Shown: positions 8,232-16,239 of the stretch, piece by piece
Layout: each line of letters opens with the position of its first letter
How positions within the stretch are numbered: the stretch's first letter is position 1
Assembly (NCBI RefSeq): GCF_000382205.1
Contig: NZ_KB907791.1
Location: 186,001 to 250,000 of the forward strand
From: Dyadobacter beijingensis DSM 21582
GTDB taxonomy: Bacteria > Bacteroidota > Bacteroidia > Cytophagales > Spirosomataceae
Length of the DNA: 64,000 nt
Reading direction: 5' to 3'
Notes under the pieces: generated by a model
Told to the model about the DNA's origin: nothing
The model's input: only the letters and a program-made list of their open reading frames with translations
Databases searched by the model: none
Position numbers and translations under genes: made by a program

Positions 8232-10064
8232 TTACGATTTGAAATAGGAAATAAAACCTTCGACGCTTTGCAGAATATCCGGTCCGATCGTTTCCAGCTC
8301 TTCCTGCGATATTTTCAAATCGGTTTTGGTCCTCAGGAAGTTAGGCAAAGCGGGGATTTGCAACCGGTCTTTCTTTTCGTTGATATTCTTGATAAAATTA
8401 TAGGTACAGGTCGCCGAAGCAGCCGTTTGATCGTAGTTATAGAAAAAGTAGATTTTGGACAGTTTCTCGCTGATCAGCGCATTCATATCGATCACGAACG
8501 GGTAGAGGTTAAACGCGGAGAGGTTTTTGTTCTCGATTTTGTAAATAACGACCGAATTGGAATCCGTGAAATTCTCGAAATCCTCCATTTTGTCCGTAAA
8601 TCCGACGAGCACGTAATCGAGCTTCACCATTTTGTGCTGGAAAACGGCAGGCTGGTTTTTCTTCTTATTAATGTAAATATTCTTGATCGTCGCAAACTTG
8701 TACCGCGCGCAGAAACCGAGTTCCCGGAACATCACGCAGAGGCTGGTTTCGGCCTTCTGGCAATCCTGCTGGGCTTCCCGCTCGTCGAGATCATCCATTG
8801 CGGCAAGGTCGCGGTACTTGCTTTTAATGCGGGTAATGTTCAGGTAGGAGCCGAAAAACTCGCTGTCTTTTTCGTCCATCAGGTCGGCCAGGTGCGACAT
8901 TTCGTTCACAAACAGCGGTACGTCGTGGGCTTTCAGCTTGTCGTGAATCAGCCGCACGAGCGGGATCACGTCGTATGCCTGTCTTTCCTGGTGGTTCAGG
9001 AGGAAAAATGCATGGATATGCTCCTTCAAATTGTCTTCCAGCGACGGCACTTTGCCCTGCACCAGCGCCTCCCAAAGCTGGGAAAACATAATGAACAGCA
9101 ACAGATCGGCCATCACCGTGTAGGTATTGATCAGAAAACGCAGGCGCTCGCTGGCCAGCGGTTCGTCTTCGGTGACGAGCAGCTTGCGCACCTGCTCGGC
9201 AATGGGGGAGGGCAGACTGTTTATAATGGCGTTTTTGACCTCCCGCACATCGAATTTCCGCGGGTCCCATTGTTCGCCGTACTTCTTTTCGAGGTCTTCG
9301 AACATCGGCAGCTCGTCGCTGAACGTCATGAGCACATTATAGAGCGACGCCAGGATGGCATCTTCGGACGTGTTGAACTTCGAATCGATCTGGCTTTTGA
9401 TATGGAGCTCGTAAAAGCTCTTGTCGGACAGGCGGTGGTTGGCGGTTTCGGGATGGTTTTTGTGCAGGTAAAGCCCCCACACCGGCCCCGTGTTCGGCGG
9501 TTTGATCACATGCCGGATACCCCGGTCGGGATGCTCGGTGGTGCTGAGCGACGCGTTGTTTTGGGCCGTTACCACTTCCGTAGCCAGCCGGAATGCCTCG
9601 CCAATGGAATGCCCGCCGGCCAGTTTCTGGTAAAAGTCTTCGGCGAAGCGCGTGGCAGTATCGTCTCCGATGTCGACGCTCGTAGCGATGACGGCGCGCA
9701 CGCCGGCGTCGAGGAGCTGGTCCACCTGTTGCTGGGTGGAGCAGCCGTTGAGGAAAACGAGCTGTAAATTCTTTTGTAACCGCACCGAATGCAGCAGCCC
9801 TGCGCCATAAACCGCGGCATCTTCCATGAGCAGCTGCGCACCGCTGGCGTGGCCGGCATAGTGGATGATTTCAACCTGCGGCTGGTAGAGGAGCAGGCGG
9901 TCGCGGAGTTTTTTCAATGTGCGGGCGTCGGTGTCCAGCAGGAGGTGGCCCTTGCCCTGCCGCTCGCGCAGCGCATCCGAAATGGCTTCTTTTTCCTTTT
10001 CGAGCTGGGAGAGGTATGCGTCGCTGGAATTCGAAAACGCACAAAGTATTACAGGAGGTCGCAT
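8232..10064 (-). CDS. CHAT-domain cysteine protease, operon partner of the STAND ATPase
   Basis: A 610-residue protein. The N-terminal 190 residues are a CHAT (caspase-HetF-associated) peptidase: strand VEIIHYAGHASG with catalytic His72 and QLVFLNGCST with catalytic Cys108, then the AVIATSVDIGDDTATRFAEDFY segment typical of the fold. The remaining 420 residues are mostly helical and unrecognised, with a Lys-rich part near 460-480 and a beta-containing end. No signal peptide or membrane helix. The same operon follows with the STAND ATPase 6 bases downstream. CHAT proteases paired with NTPase or sensor proteins are known in bacterial conflict systems; the substrate here is unknown. The facing caspase-lipase or the 261-aa protein are candidate targets (inference). 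Confidence 0.85.
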   Translation of the reverse strand: MRPPVILCAFSNSSDAYLSQLEKEKEAISDALRERQGKGHLLLDTDARTLKKLRDRLLLYQPQVEIIHYAGHASGAQLLMEDAAVYGAGLLHSVRLQKNLQLVFLNGCSTQQQVDQLLDAGVRAVIATSVDIGDDTATRFAEDFYQKLAGGHSIGEAFRLATEVVTAQNNASLSTTEHPDRGIRHVIKPPNTGPVWGLYLHKNHPETANHRLSDKSFYELHIKSQIDSKFNTSEDAILASLYNVLMTFSDELPMFEDLEKKYGEQWDPRKFDVREVKNAIINSLPSPIAEQVRKLLVTEDEPLASERLRFLINTYTVMADLLLFIMFSQLWEALVQGKVPSLEDNLKEHIHAFFLLNHQERQAYDVIPLVRLIHDKLKAHDVPLFVNEMSHLADLMDEKDSEFFGSYLNITRIKSKYRDLAAMDDLDEREAQQDCQKAETSLCVMFRELGFCARYKFATIKNIYINKKKNQPAVFQHKMVKLDYVLVGFTDKMEDFENFTDSNSVVIYKIENKNLSAFNLYPFVIDMNALISEKLSKIYFFYNYDQTAASATCTYNFIKNINEKKDRLQIPALPNFLRTKTDLKISQEELETIGPDILQSVEGFISYFKS

Positions 10065-10294
10065 TGATCGGGAAGGATTTAGGCTTGCAGGGGGTGGAAA
10101 ACCGGAAAATATACAACATTGCCAAAGTAGTTCTACTATTTCCCGGAAATGTTATTTAACGGTTTTTTGCCCCGAGCAGGCGGCAGGGGCTGTAACCCGA
10201 TCCACGGCAGCTGAAAACCGCTCAAGGGCTTTCGTATGAGTAGAATTATATAACTACGGGTTATACTTTTCTAACAAACACAAATGCATTCGAA

Positions 10295-10870
10295 ATGAGA
10301 AAGGTGGTTTTATTTGCACACATATCCCTGGACGGCTTTGCGGGGGACGAGAACGGCGGGCTGGGGTTCTTGTCGTACGACGGCGAATTACAGAAATATG
10401 CCGCGGAACTGGTAAAAACCGTGGGCTCGCCCCTGTACGGCAAAACCACCTACCAGCTGATGGAAGGCTACTGGCCCAAGGTTTTGAACGATCCCAGTGA
10501 GGACCCGCATTCGCTGGAACATGCCAGATGGGTGGATCAGATTCCGAAAGTCGTGTTCTCCACGACATTGGAAGATGTGACGTGGAACAATACGACGCTC
10601 ATCCGCGACAATGTCGCCGAAGAAGTGAACAAGCTCAAACAGCAGCCGGGCAAGGACCTGGTGATTTTCGGCAGCCCCGGCCTTGCCAAAAGCCTCCTGA
10701 AACTGGGGCTGATCGACGAATTCAAGCTGACTGTGCACCCGATATTGCTGCAAAAAGGTATCAGCCTGTTCGATGGCGAAGCGGACACCAGCTCCCTGAA
10801 ATTGCTTGAAAGCCAGACACTCGGTTCAGGTGTCGTTACATTGCATTACGCATTTGTAAACAAAAAGTGA
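10295..10870 (+). CDS. Dihydrofolate reductase family protein (RibD C-terminal domain)
   Basis: A 191-residue single-domain protein of the RibD-C/DHFR-like fold. The visible motifs are the N-terminal strand VVLFAHISLDGFAG, YGKTTYQLMEGYWP, and GSPGLAKSLLKLGLIDEF followed by LTVHPILLQKG, which is the usual nucleotide-binding and C-terminal pattern. These stand-alone paralogues reduce unknown substrates with NAD(P)H and do not normally replace FolA or RibD. It is monocistronic, divergent from the CHAT gene with a 230-base gap. Cytoplasmic. Family call is firm, substrate unknown. Confidence 0.9.
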   Translation: MRKVVLFAHISLDGFAGDENGGLGFLSYDGELQKYAAELVKTVGSPLYGKTTYQLMEGYWPKVLNDPSEDPHSLEHARWVDQIPKVVFSTTLEDVTWNNTTLIRDNVAEEVNKLKQQPGKDLVIFGSPGLAKSLLKLGLIDEFKLTVHPILLQKGISLFDGEADTSSLKLLESQTLGSGVVTLHYAFVNKK

Positions 10871-10941
10871 CAAGTTATATTTATTGTGGAATTTTATTTA
10901 ACTTGATATTTAGTTTGGTGTTTAATTGAAATTATTTTCCT

Positions 10942-10992
10942 TTAAGTCATTAGAATTTGATTAATATAAATAGGGTTAAGTTATTAGAATTT
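10942..10992 (+). repeat. Direct repeat TTAAGTYATTAGAATTT, two copies 34 bp apart
   Basis: Copy one is at 10942-10958 and copy two at 10976-10992; they differ at one base (C/T). A spacing of 34 bp is close to three helical turns. They may be paired binding sites or remnants of a small mobile repeat. Confidence 0.5.
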
Positions 10993-11000
10993 CTAATAAC
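10980..11000. repeat. 21-bp perfect palindrome
   Basis: GTTATTAGAA at 10980-10989 is mirrored by TTCTAATAAC at 10991-11000 around a single central T. It overlaps the second direct repeat. It could be an operator or a hairpin in a transcript. Confidence 0.6.
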
Positions 11001-11037
11001 CAGTAAAAAATACATTTTCTTCAAGTTGTTTGATATC

Positions 11038-11098
11038 AAATGATTATAAGCTGTTTGTTTCTAATTGGTTTTTAATGAAATGCAGCTTATAATCATTT
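11038..11098. repeat. Long hairpin with 16-bp perfect arms
   Basis: The left arm AAATGATTATAAGCTG (11038-11053) is the exact reverse complement of the right arm CAGCTTATAATCATTT (11083-11098), with a 29-base AT-rich loop. A perfect 16-bp inverted repeat is far beyond chance at this spacing. It may be a transcript end for the reductase gene or a miniature repeat element; the T-run after it is short. Confidence 0.65.
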
Positions 11099-11291
11099 TC
11101 TAATCAAATTTTCAGGATTTCTTCACCGGCTCGAATTTCAAAATCTCGCACTGAAATATTTATTTTAGCGTTACTAAAAGCGTCAAATGAAGAAAAAAAT
11201 GGAATGACGGCGTGCTTAAAAAAAGGCTTTTGAAATTAAAGGCCCGAGCCACCGGCCCCCCTTTGGCCCCTCTTCCAAATCACCGGTTTAC

Positions 11292-12296
11292 ATGAAAAAG
11301 AAATATCAGGCCGATGCCCCCACACCCTGGCAGCGACTTATTGGAATCCTGTATGTCGAACGCTCGACGATCAACTACATCTTTATCTATGCGGGCCTCA
11401 TAGGGCTCATTGGCCTCACCCTGCCGCTGGGTACGACGGCCGTGTTCAACCTGCTCTCGAACGGGGCATTGTACAGCTCCACCTACCTGCTCATAGCGAT
11501 GGTGCTCGTCGGCGTCGTGGTGGGCGGGGTGCTGCTCATTGGTCAGCTCACCTTGGTGGAACTTATTGAGCAAAAGATATTTGCGAAGGCCACGCTGGAA
11601 TTTGCCTACCGTTTTCCGCGCATTAAAAAAGCCGAACTGGAAGGGGAAAACCCGCCGGAGCTCGTCAACCGGTTTTTTGATGTCATTACCATTCAGAAAG
11701 GGCTTACCAAGCTCCTGGTCGACATTGTAGCGGCGGGCGTGCAGATCGTCTTTTCGGCCATCCTCGTGTCGTTTTACCACCCGGTTTTCATGACGTTCGG
11801 CGTGCTGACGGTCGTAGCCACAGTGCTCGTGTTATTCCTTTATTACAAACGCGGCGTGCAAACGAGCATCGAGGAATCGCACCATAAATATGAAGTGGTG
11901 GCGTACCTCGAAACAGTTGCTGCCGACCTGGACAGCTACCGAGGCCAACCCGAAAAGCTGCGGAACGTGATCATCGAAACGGACAAGATCACCGCCGAAT
12001 ACCTGCATGCGCGCAACGACCATTTCCGTATCCTGCGGAAATTCTTCGCGAGCGCGGTGATCGTGCGGACATTGCTCATGGGCGGATTGTTGTTCCTGGG
12101 TTCCTATTACGTCGTGCAACGCCAGATGACGCTGGGGCAGTTTGTAGCGGCCGAGGTGATCATCGTACAGATCAGCTATGCCATCGAAAAATTCATGACT
12201 AACCTGGATACCATTTTCGATATGGTAACGGGCAGCGAAAAACTGGCCACGGTCACCGACCTGGAACTGGAAGAAAGCGAGGTGAGCCATGGCTAA
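11292..12296 (+). CDS. ABC exporter transmembrane domain protein lacking the ATPase domain
   Basis: A 334-residue membrane protein matching the membrane half of type I ABC exporters of the HlyB/PCAT kind. Hydrophobic segments lie at about 28-48, 63-88, 140-160, 165-185 and 250-275. The segment SIEESHHKYEVVAYLETVAADL matches the coupling region before the fifth and sixth helices. The protein ends at GSEKLATVTDLELEESE, exactly where the nucleotide-binding domain would begin, and there is no Walker A or signature motif. It overlaps the next gene (HlyD family) by 8 bases, then comes a TolC gene, so it should form the inner-membrane part of a tripartite exporter. The energising ATPase is not in the window. 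Confidence 0.85.
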   Translation: MKKKYQADAPTPWQRLIGILYVERSTINYIFIYAGLIGLIGLTLPLGTTAVFNLLSNGALYSSTYLLIAMVLVGVVVGGVLLIGQLTLVELIEQKIFAKATLEFAYRFPRIKKAELEGENPPELVNRFFDVITIQKGLTKLLVDIVAAGVQIVFSAILVSFYHPVFMTFGVLTVVATVLVLFLYYKRGVQTSIEESHHKYEVVAYLETVAADLDSYRGQPEKLRNVIIETDKITAEYLHARNDHFRILRKFFASAVIVRTLLMGGLLFLGSYYVVQRQMTLGQFVAAEVIIVQISYAIEKFMTNLDTIFDMVTGSEKLATVTDLELEESEVSHG

Positions 12297-13647
12297 GCAT
12301 TCCAACGACCTCACGAAACGCAAAGATTGGGAAGAGCTGGGTATCCTGTCGGAGCAGCGGCTATTGAAAACGAAAGGTTCGCGCCTGCTGGGACGGATCA
12401 TGCTGATATTGCTCTTCATTTTCCTCATTGTTCTTTTCCTGCCCTGGCGGCAAACGATCCCCGGCCGCGGCACGGTGACGGCATTGCGCCCGGAGGACCG
12501 GCCTCAGACGGTACAGAACCAGATCGGCGGGCGGATCGAACATTGGGCCGTACGTGAAGGCCAGCAGGTTAAAAAAGGGGATACGATACTCGTCGTGTCG
12601 GAAATCAGCCAATCGTATTTTGACCCTAACCTTCCTACGCGGTTACAGGAACAGCTGCACGCGAAAGAGGGCTCCGAAGACGCGGCTTCCCAGAAAATGC
12701 AGGCGACCCATGCGCAGATCAGAGCTCTCACGACCGGCCTGGAAGTGCAGCTCGCAGCCGCACGCAACAAGGTGGAGCAAGCTGAAAACTACGTGCATAT
12801 CGACAGCGCCGACCTCGTCGCGACCCGCAAGTTCTACGAAATCAGCAAGGCGCGGCTCGACCGGTACGAGGAAGGTTACAAGAATGGCCTCTTCTCATTG
12901 ACCGACATCGAAAGCCGCCGGCTGAAATTACAGGAAGACAATGCAAAGGTGATCAGCCAGGTCAACAAGCTGAATAATTCAAAGCAGTCGCTGCAAAATG
13001 CGCGCATCGATCTCGACAATATCCAGGCCAAATACCAGGAATCGGTGGCGAAGGCGCAGTCGGACCTGAGTTCGGCACTATCGAGCAAGGTGAGTGCCCA
13101 GGGCGACATTGCCAAGCTGCGCAACGAGATTTCCAATATCGATATCCGCCGCGGGTTGTACGTGGTACGCGCGCCGCAGGACGGTTTCGTCGTGAAAACC
13201 CTGAAAGCGGGTATCGGCGAGAATATCAAGGAAGGGGAATCCATTGCCACGCTGCAACCACTTAAACCACTTGTGGCGGCGGAGATTTACGTGAACGCCA
13301 TGGACGTGCCGCTGATCCTGGAACAGAGCGACGTGCGCCTGCAATTCGAAGGCTGGCCTTCGGTACAGTTTGCCGGCTGGCCGTCGGTGGCGGTGGGTAC
13401 ATTCGCCGGGAAGGTGTCGGTGATCGACATGGTGAGCAGCAGCGGAGGCAAATACCGCCTGCTGGTAACGCCTACGCATCCCGTACCGGCCAACGACGAG
13501 GAATGGCCGATCCAGCTCCGGCAGGGATCGGGCGTGTATGGCCGCGTAATCCTCCGGTCGGTGCCGCTATGGTACGAAATATGGCGGATGCTGAACGGTT
13601 TCCCGCCAAGCCTGGAAAAGGAACCCGAGAAAACGGAGTCCAAGTAA
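12289..13647 (+). CDS. HlyD family membrane fusion (periplasmic adaptor) protein
   Basis: A 452-residue adaptor. One membrane helix sits at about residues 38-57 (IMLILLFIFLIVLFLPW). The first half-lipoyl motif is near 85-105 (IEHWAVREGQQVKKGDTILV), followed by a long alpha-hairpin coiled coil (about 120-285), and the second half-lipoyl near 295-330 (VRAPQDGFVVKTL). A beta-barrel domain ends the protein. It bridges the inner-membrane component encoded just upstream (8-base overlap) with the TolC protein encoded 24 bases downstream. The exported substrate is unknown. Confidence 0.9.
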   Translation: MAKHSNDLTKRKDWEELGILSEQRLLKTKGSRLLGRIMLILLFIFLIVLFLPWRQTIPGRGTVTALRPEDRPQTVQNQIGGRIEHWAVREGQQVKKGDTILVVSEISQSYFDPNLPTRLQEQLHAKEGSEDAASQKMQATHAQIRALTTGLEVQLAAARNKVEQAENYVHIDSADLVATRKFYEISKARLDRYEEGYKNGLFSLTDIESRRLKLQEDNAKVISQVNKLNNSKQSLQNARIDLDNIQAKYQESVAKAQSDLSSALSSKVSAQGDIAKLRNEISNIDIRRGLYVVRAPQDGFVVKTLKAGIGENIKEGESIATLQPLKPLVAAEIYVNAMDVPLILEQSDVRLQFEGWPSVQFAGWPSVAVGTFAGKVSVIDMVSSSGGKYRLLVTPTHPVPANDEEWPIQLRQGSGVYGRVILRSVPLWYEIWRMLNGFPPSLEKEPEKTESK

Positions 13648-13671
13648 CAGAACCAGAAGTGATTTTTCAAA

Positions 13672-15138
13672 ATGAATATATTACCCAAAAAGACGCTGGC
13701 ATTGTGCATATGGCTGCTTTCGTGGGGTACCGCGTCGCAGGCCCAGGAAGCGCCTGATACCACCCGCATCTTTTCGATCAGGGACCTGGAAGAGCTGGTG
13801 TTCTATAACCACCCGGTGGTGAAGCAGGCCGATTTGCTCGGCGACCAGGCCCGCGCGAAAGTAATGCAGGCGCTCGGAAGTTTCGACCCGTCGCTGAAAG
13901 CGGCGCTCGACCGCAAGGTTTTCGCGAATACCGATTATTACAACCGCTGGACAAGCGAGCTCAAAGTGCCGCTTTACCTGGCTGGTGCCGACCTGAAAAT
14001 CGGCCACGACCGTAATGTAGGTGCTTACACCAATCCTGAAACCCGTACGCCGCAGTCGGGCCTGACGGGTGTGGGCATCAGCGTGCCCATCGGGCAGGGG
14101 CTGATCATCGACGCCCGCCGGAATACGCTCAAGCAAGCGCGTGTGATGGTCGGCTATGCCGAGGCAGAGCGCGTGGCGGAGATTAATAAGGTCTGGTTTC
14201 AGGCCGTGAAAGACTACTGGAACTGGTTTGTGGCTAACCAGCAATACCGTTTCGTGCAGCGCGGCCTGGACCTCGCGACGACGCGTTACGAGGCCACGCG
14301 TAACCAGACGTTGCTCGGCGATAAGCCTGTGATCGACTCCGTGGAGGCCTACATTACCGTGCAGGAACGGTCAATACAGCTTGAAAAGCTGCGGATCGAC
14401 TTCCGTAACAAGGGCCTGCTGGTGTCCAACCACCTGTGGAGCCCGGACGGCCGCCCGGTGGAACTGCCCGAAATGGCGGTACCGATGGAGGGCGACAGCA
14501 ATATGATCGCGATCGGGCAGGCGCAGCTGGATATGCTGCTCAGCAATGCGGCCGGACAGCATCCCAAGTTGAGGATGCTGAATTACAAGGGTTTGCAAAT
14601 GGATATCGAGCAAAGGTACCTGCGCGAACGCCTCAAACCGAAGCTGAACGTAAGCGGGTCGCTGCTCACCACCCGCAGGGATTTTAATTCCTATGTGCCG
14701 GAATATTACGATCTCAACTGGGGCAATTACAAGGTGGGAGTAGACTTTTCATTCCCGCTTTTCCTTCGGGCGGAGCGAGGAAAGCTGAAAGAGCTGAAAG
14801 TGAAGCAAATGGACCTGCATTTCGATGTGCAGAACGAGAGCCGGCTTATCCGGACAAATATCATGAATTCCTACAACGACCTGCGCGCCTACCAGTCGCA
14901 GCTGGCGATCCAGACCCGCAGCATCGCTAACCAGGAAATACTCCTGCGCGGAGAAATGCAGAAGTTCGATCTGGGGGAAAGTACCTTGTTTCTCATCAAT
15001 AGCCGCGAAACGAAGCTGATCGATATGCACATCAAACGCGCGGAACTGGTCGCTGGATTTCATAAGTCGCTCGCCGAGCTGTACTACCAGGCGGGCACGT
15101 GGCAGAATGCCGACAATGGCACTACCAAACCTGATTAA
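13672..15138 (+). CDS. TolC family outer membrane efflux protein
   Basis: A 488-residue outer membrane channel subunit. It has a Sec signal peptide ending near SQAQ (residue 25), then two long helical repeats with the pattern usual for the OEP family (for example DLEELVFYNHPVVKQADLLGDQA at the first helix and ELYYQAGTW at the end). It is third in the export operon. Length fits the family. A strong terminator follows at 15174-15197. Confidence 0.9.
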   Translation: MNILPKKTLALCIWLLSWGTASQAQEAPDTTRIFSIRDLEELVFYNHPVVKQADLLGDQARAKVMQALGSFDPSLKAALDRKVFANTDYYNRWTSELKVPLYLAGADLKIGHDRNVGAYTNPETRTPQSGLTGVGISVPIGQGLIIDARRNTLKQARVMVGYAEAERVAEINKVWFQAVKDYWNWFVANQQYRFVQRGLDLATTRYEATRNQTLLGDKPVIDSVEAYITVQERSIQLEKLRIDFRNKGLLVSNHLWSPDGRPVELPEMAVPMEGDSNMIAIGQAQLDMLLSNAAGQHPKLRMLNYKGLQMDIEQRYLRERLKPKLNVSGSLLTTRRDFNSYVPEYYDLNWGNYKVGVDFSFPLFLRAERGKLKELKVKQMDLHFDVQNESRLIRTNIMNSYNDLRAYQSQLAIQTRSIANQEILLRGEMQKFDLGESTLFLINSRETKLIDMHIKRAELVAGFHKSLAELYYQAGTWQNADNGTTKPD

Positions 15139-15173
15139 GCGGCCGTCCCGCAACGAAATGGTTGTCAATAAAA

Positions 15174-15197
15174 AAAACCTCCCGATGGGGAGGTTTT
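15174..15197. terminator. Bidirectional intrinsic terminator
   Basis: AAAACCTCCC (15174-15183), loop GATG, GGGAGGTTTT (15188-15197). A-run and T-run flank the stem, so it can act for the TolC operon on the plus strand and for the cold-shock gene on the minus strand. Confidence 0.85.
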
Positions 15198-15224
15198 CTT
15201 GTTACAGGTATTCCGTATGATTGA

Positions 15225-15416
15225 TTAGATGACCGTTACGTTCACCGCATTCAGCCCCTTTCTGCCATTTTCAACTTCGTACGATACACTGTCGTTTTCA
15301 CGAATTTCGTCTTTCAGACCCGACACGTGTACAAAAATATCGGCTCCGCCATTTTCCGGAGTGATGAAACCAAAACCTTTGGTTTCATTGAAAAACTTAA
15401 CTGTTCCTTTGTTCAT
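15225..15416 (-). CDS. Cold-shock domain protein (CspA family)
   Basis: A 63-residue single cold-shock domain, full length for the family. RNP1 is visible as KGFGFITPE and RNP2 as DIFVHVSGL. The start is MNKGTVKFF; the frame is open further upstream but that part is AT-rich leader. Such proteins bind single-stranded RNA/DNA as chaperones. The AT-rich leader upstream (to about 15540) may be a structured 5' region as in other csp genes, though I cannot show this. Monocistronic. Confidence 0.95.
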   Translation of the reverse strand: MNKGTVKFFNETKGFGFITPENGGADIFVHVSGLKDEIRENDSVSYEVENGRKGLNAVNVTVI

Positions 15417-15551
15417 AACATTATTTTGAATATTCGATAAAATTAGGCGAAAATCCTGGAAGTAAAAAATTTTTCCGAAAATATACAATTTAATTTTTTT
15501 ATTACCCCACTTGTAATCAATGGATTAGCTGTTTTTCAAGTGGTAACATAA

Positions 15552-16115
15552 TTATATTTGGGACACCGAAACCTGCGGCGAATCGAAGCACAACCGGAGT
15601 TGCGCCAGCGTTTTCCGAATCCGGGACTTCACTGTGCCGAGCGGGATCATCAGCATTTTGGCCACTTCATCATGCGTAAAGCCCTGGATATACACCAGAT
15701 CGATCAGCTGCTTTTTCTCGGGATTCAGCTGGTCAAGTAACTGATTGAGGTCGGCCAGGTCAAAAATAGGCAGCGTCGCGTACGCGTACAACGTGTCCGC
15801 ATCCTGCGCCTGTTCGATGCAGAGGTGCACGGGCAACCGGGCTTGCATGCGATGCGCATCGATCGCGCTGTTCCGGGCGATGTTCAGCATCCACGTAAAG
15901 AGCGTTCCCCGGGTGGGGTCGTAAGCCCGGATCGACTTCCATATTTTAAGGAATGACTCCTGTAACACGTCGGCGGCCAGTGCCTCGTCTTTGAGGATTT
16001 TGTTGATCACATTATACAATGCCGCAGAATATTTGTCATATAAATACTCGAACGCTTCCCTGTCGTTCGCTTTGAGTGAGCTTATCAGGAGTAAATGGTC
16101 AGAAAAACGGTTCAT
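15552..16115 (-). CDS. ECF RNA polymerase sigma factor
   Basis: A 187-residue sigma-70 family factor. Region 2 includes FEYLYDKYSAALYNVINKI and DVLQESFLKIWKSI; region 4 includes GFTHDEVAKMLMIPLGTVKSRIRKTL, the helix-turn-helix for the -35 region. The start is taken at MNRFSDHLLL; an earlier ATG adds 13 residues. No anti-sigma gene lies beside it: the downstream gene on this strand is the cold-shock gene, 135 bases away. The controlling signal and target promoters are unknown. Confidence 0.9.
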   Translation of the reverse strand: MNRFSDHLLLISSLKANDREAFEYLYDKYSAALYNVINKILKDEALAADVLQESFLKIWKSIRAYDPTRGTLFTWMLNIARNSAIDAHRMQARLPVHLCIEQAQDADTLYAYATLPIFDLADLNQLLDQLNPEKKQLIDLVYIQGFTHDEVAKMLMIPLGTVKSRIRKTLAQLRLCFDSPQVSVSQI

Positions 16116-16239
16116 GATCTGCGTGTTCAAAGTTTGTTTGACCACGTACAGCAAGAAACATGCCCGGCATTAATAGGAAAATGTGTTGAATTAATTGCGC
16201 ATTATCATTTCCGAAACTTCATGCTGAGGCGCACCCGGT

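Larger units (their letters stand above)
10871..11291. other. AT-rich intergenic gap with direct and inverted repeats
   Basis: No gene is visible in this 421-base stretch. It is much more AT-rich than its neighbours and carries a 17-bp near-identical direct repeat, a 21-bp palindrome and a large 16-bp-arm hairpin, listed separately. It presumably contains the end of the reductase transcript and the promoter of the export operon. Confidence 0.6.

Noticed and set aside
15553..15560. TATATTTG promoter element on the plus strand
   Set aside because: It lies in the last codons of the minus-strand sigma gene and no plus-strand gene follows.
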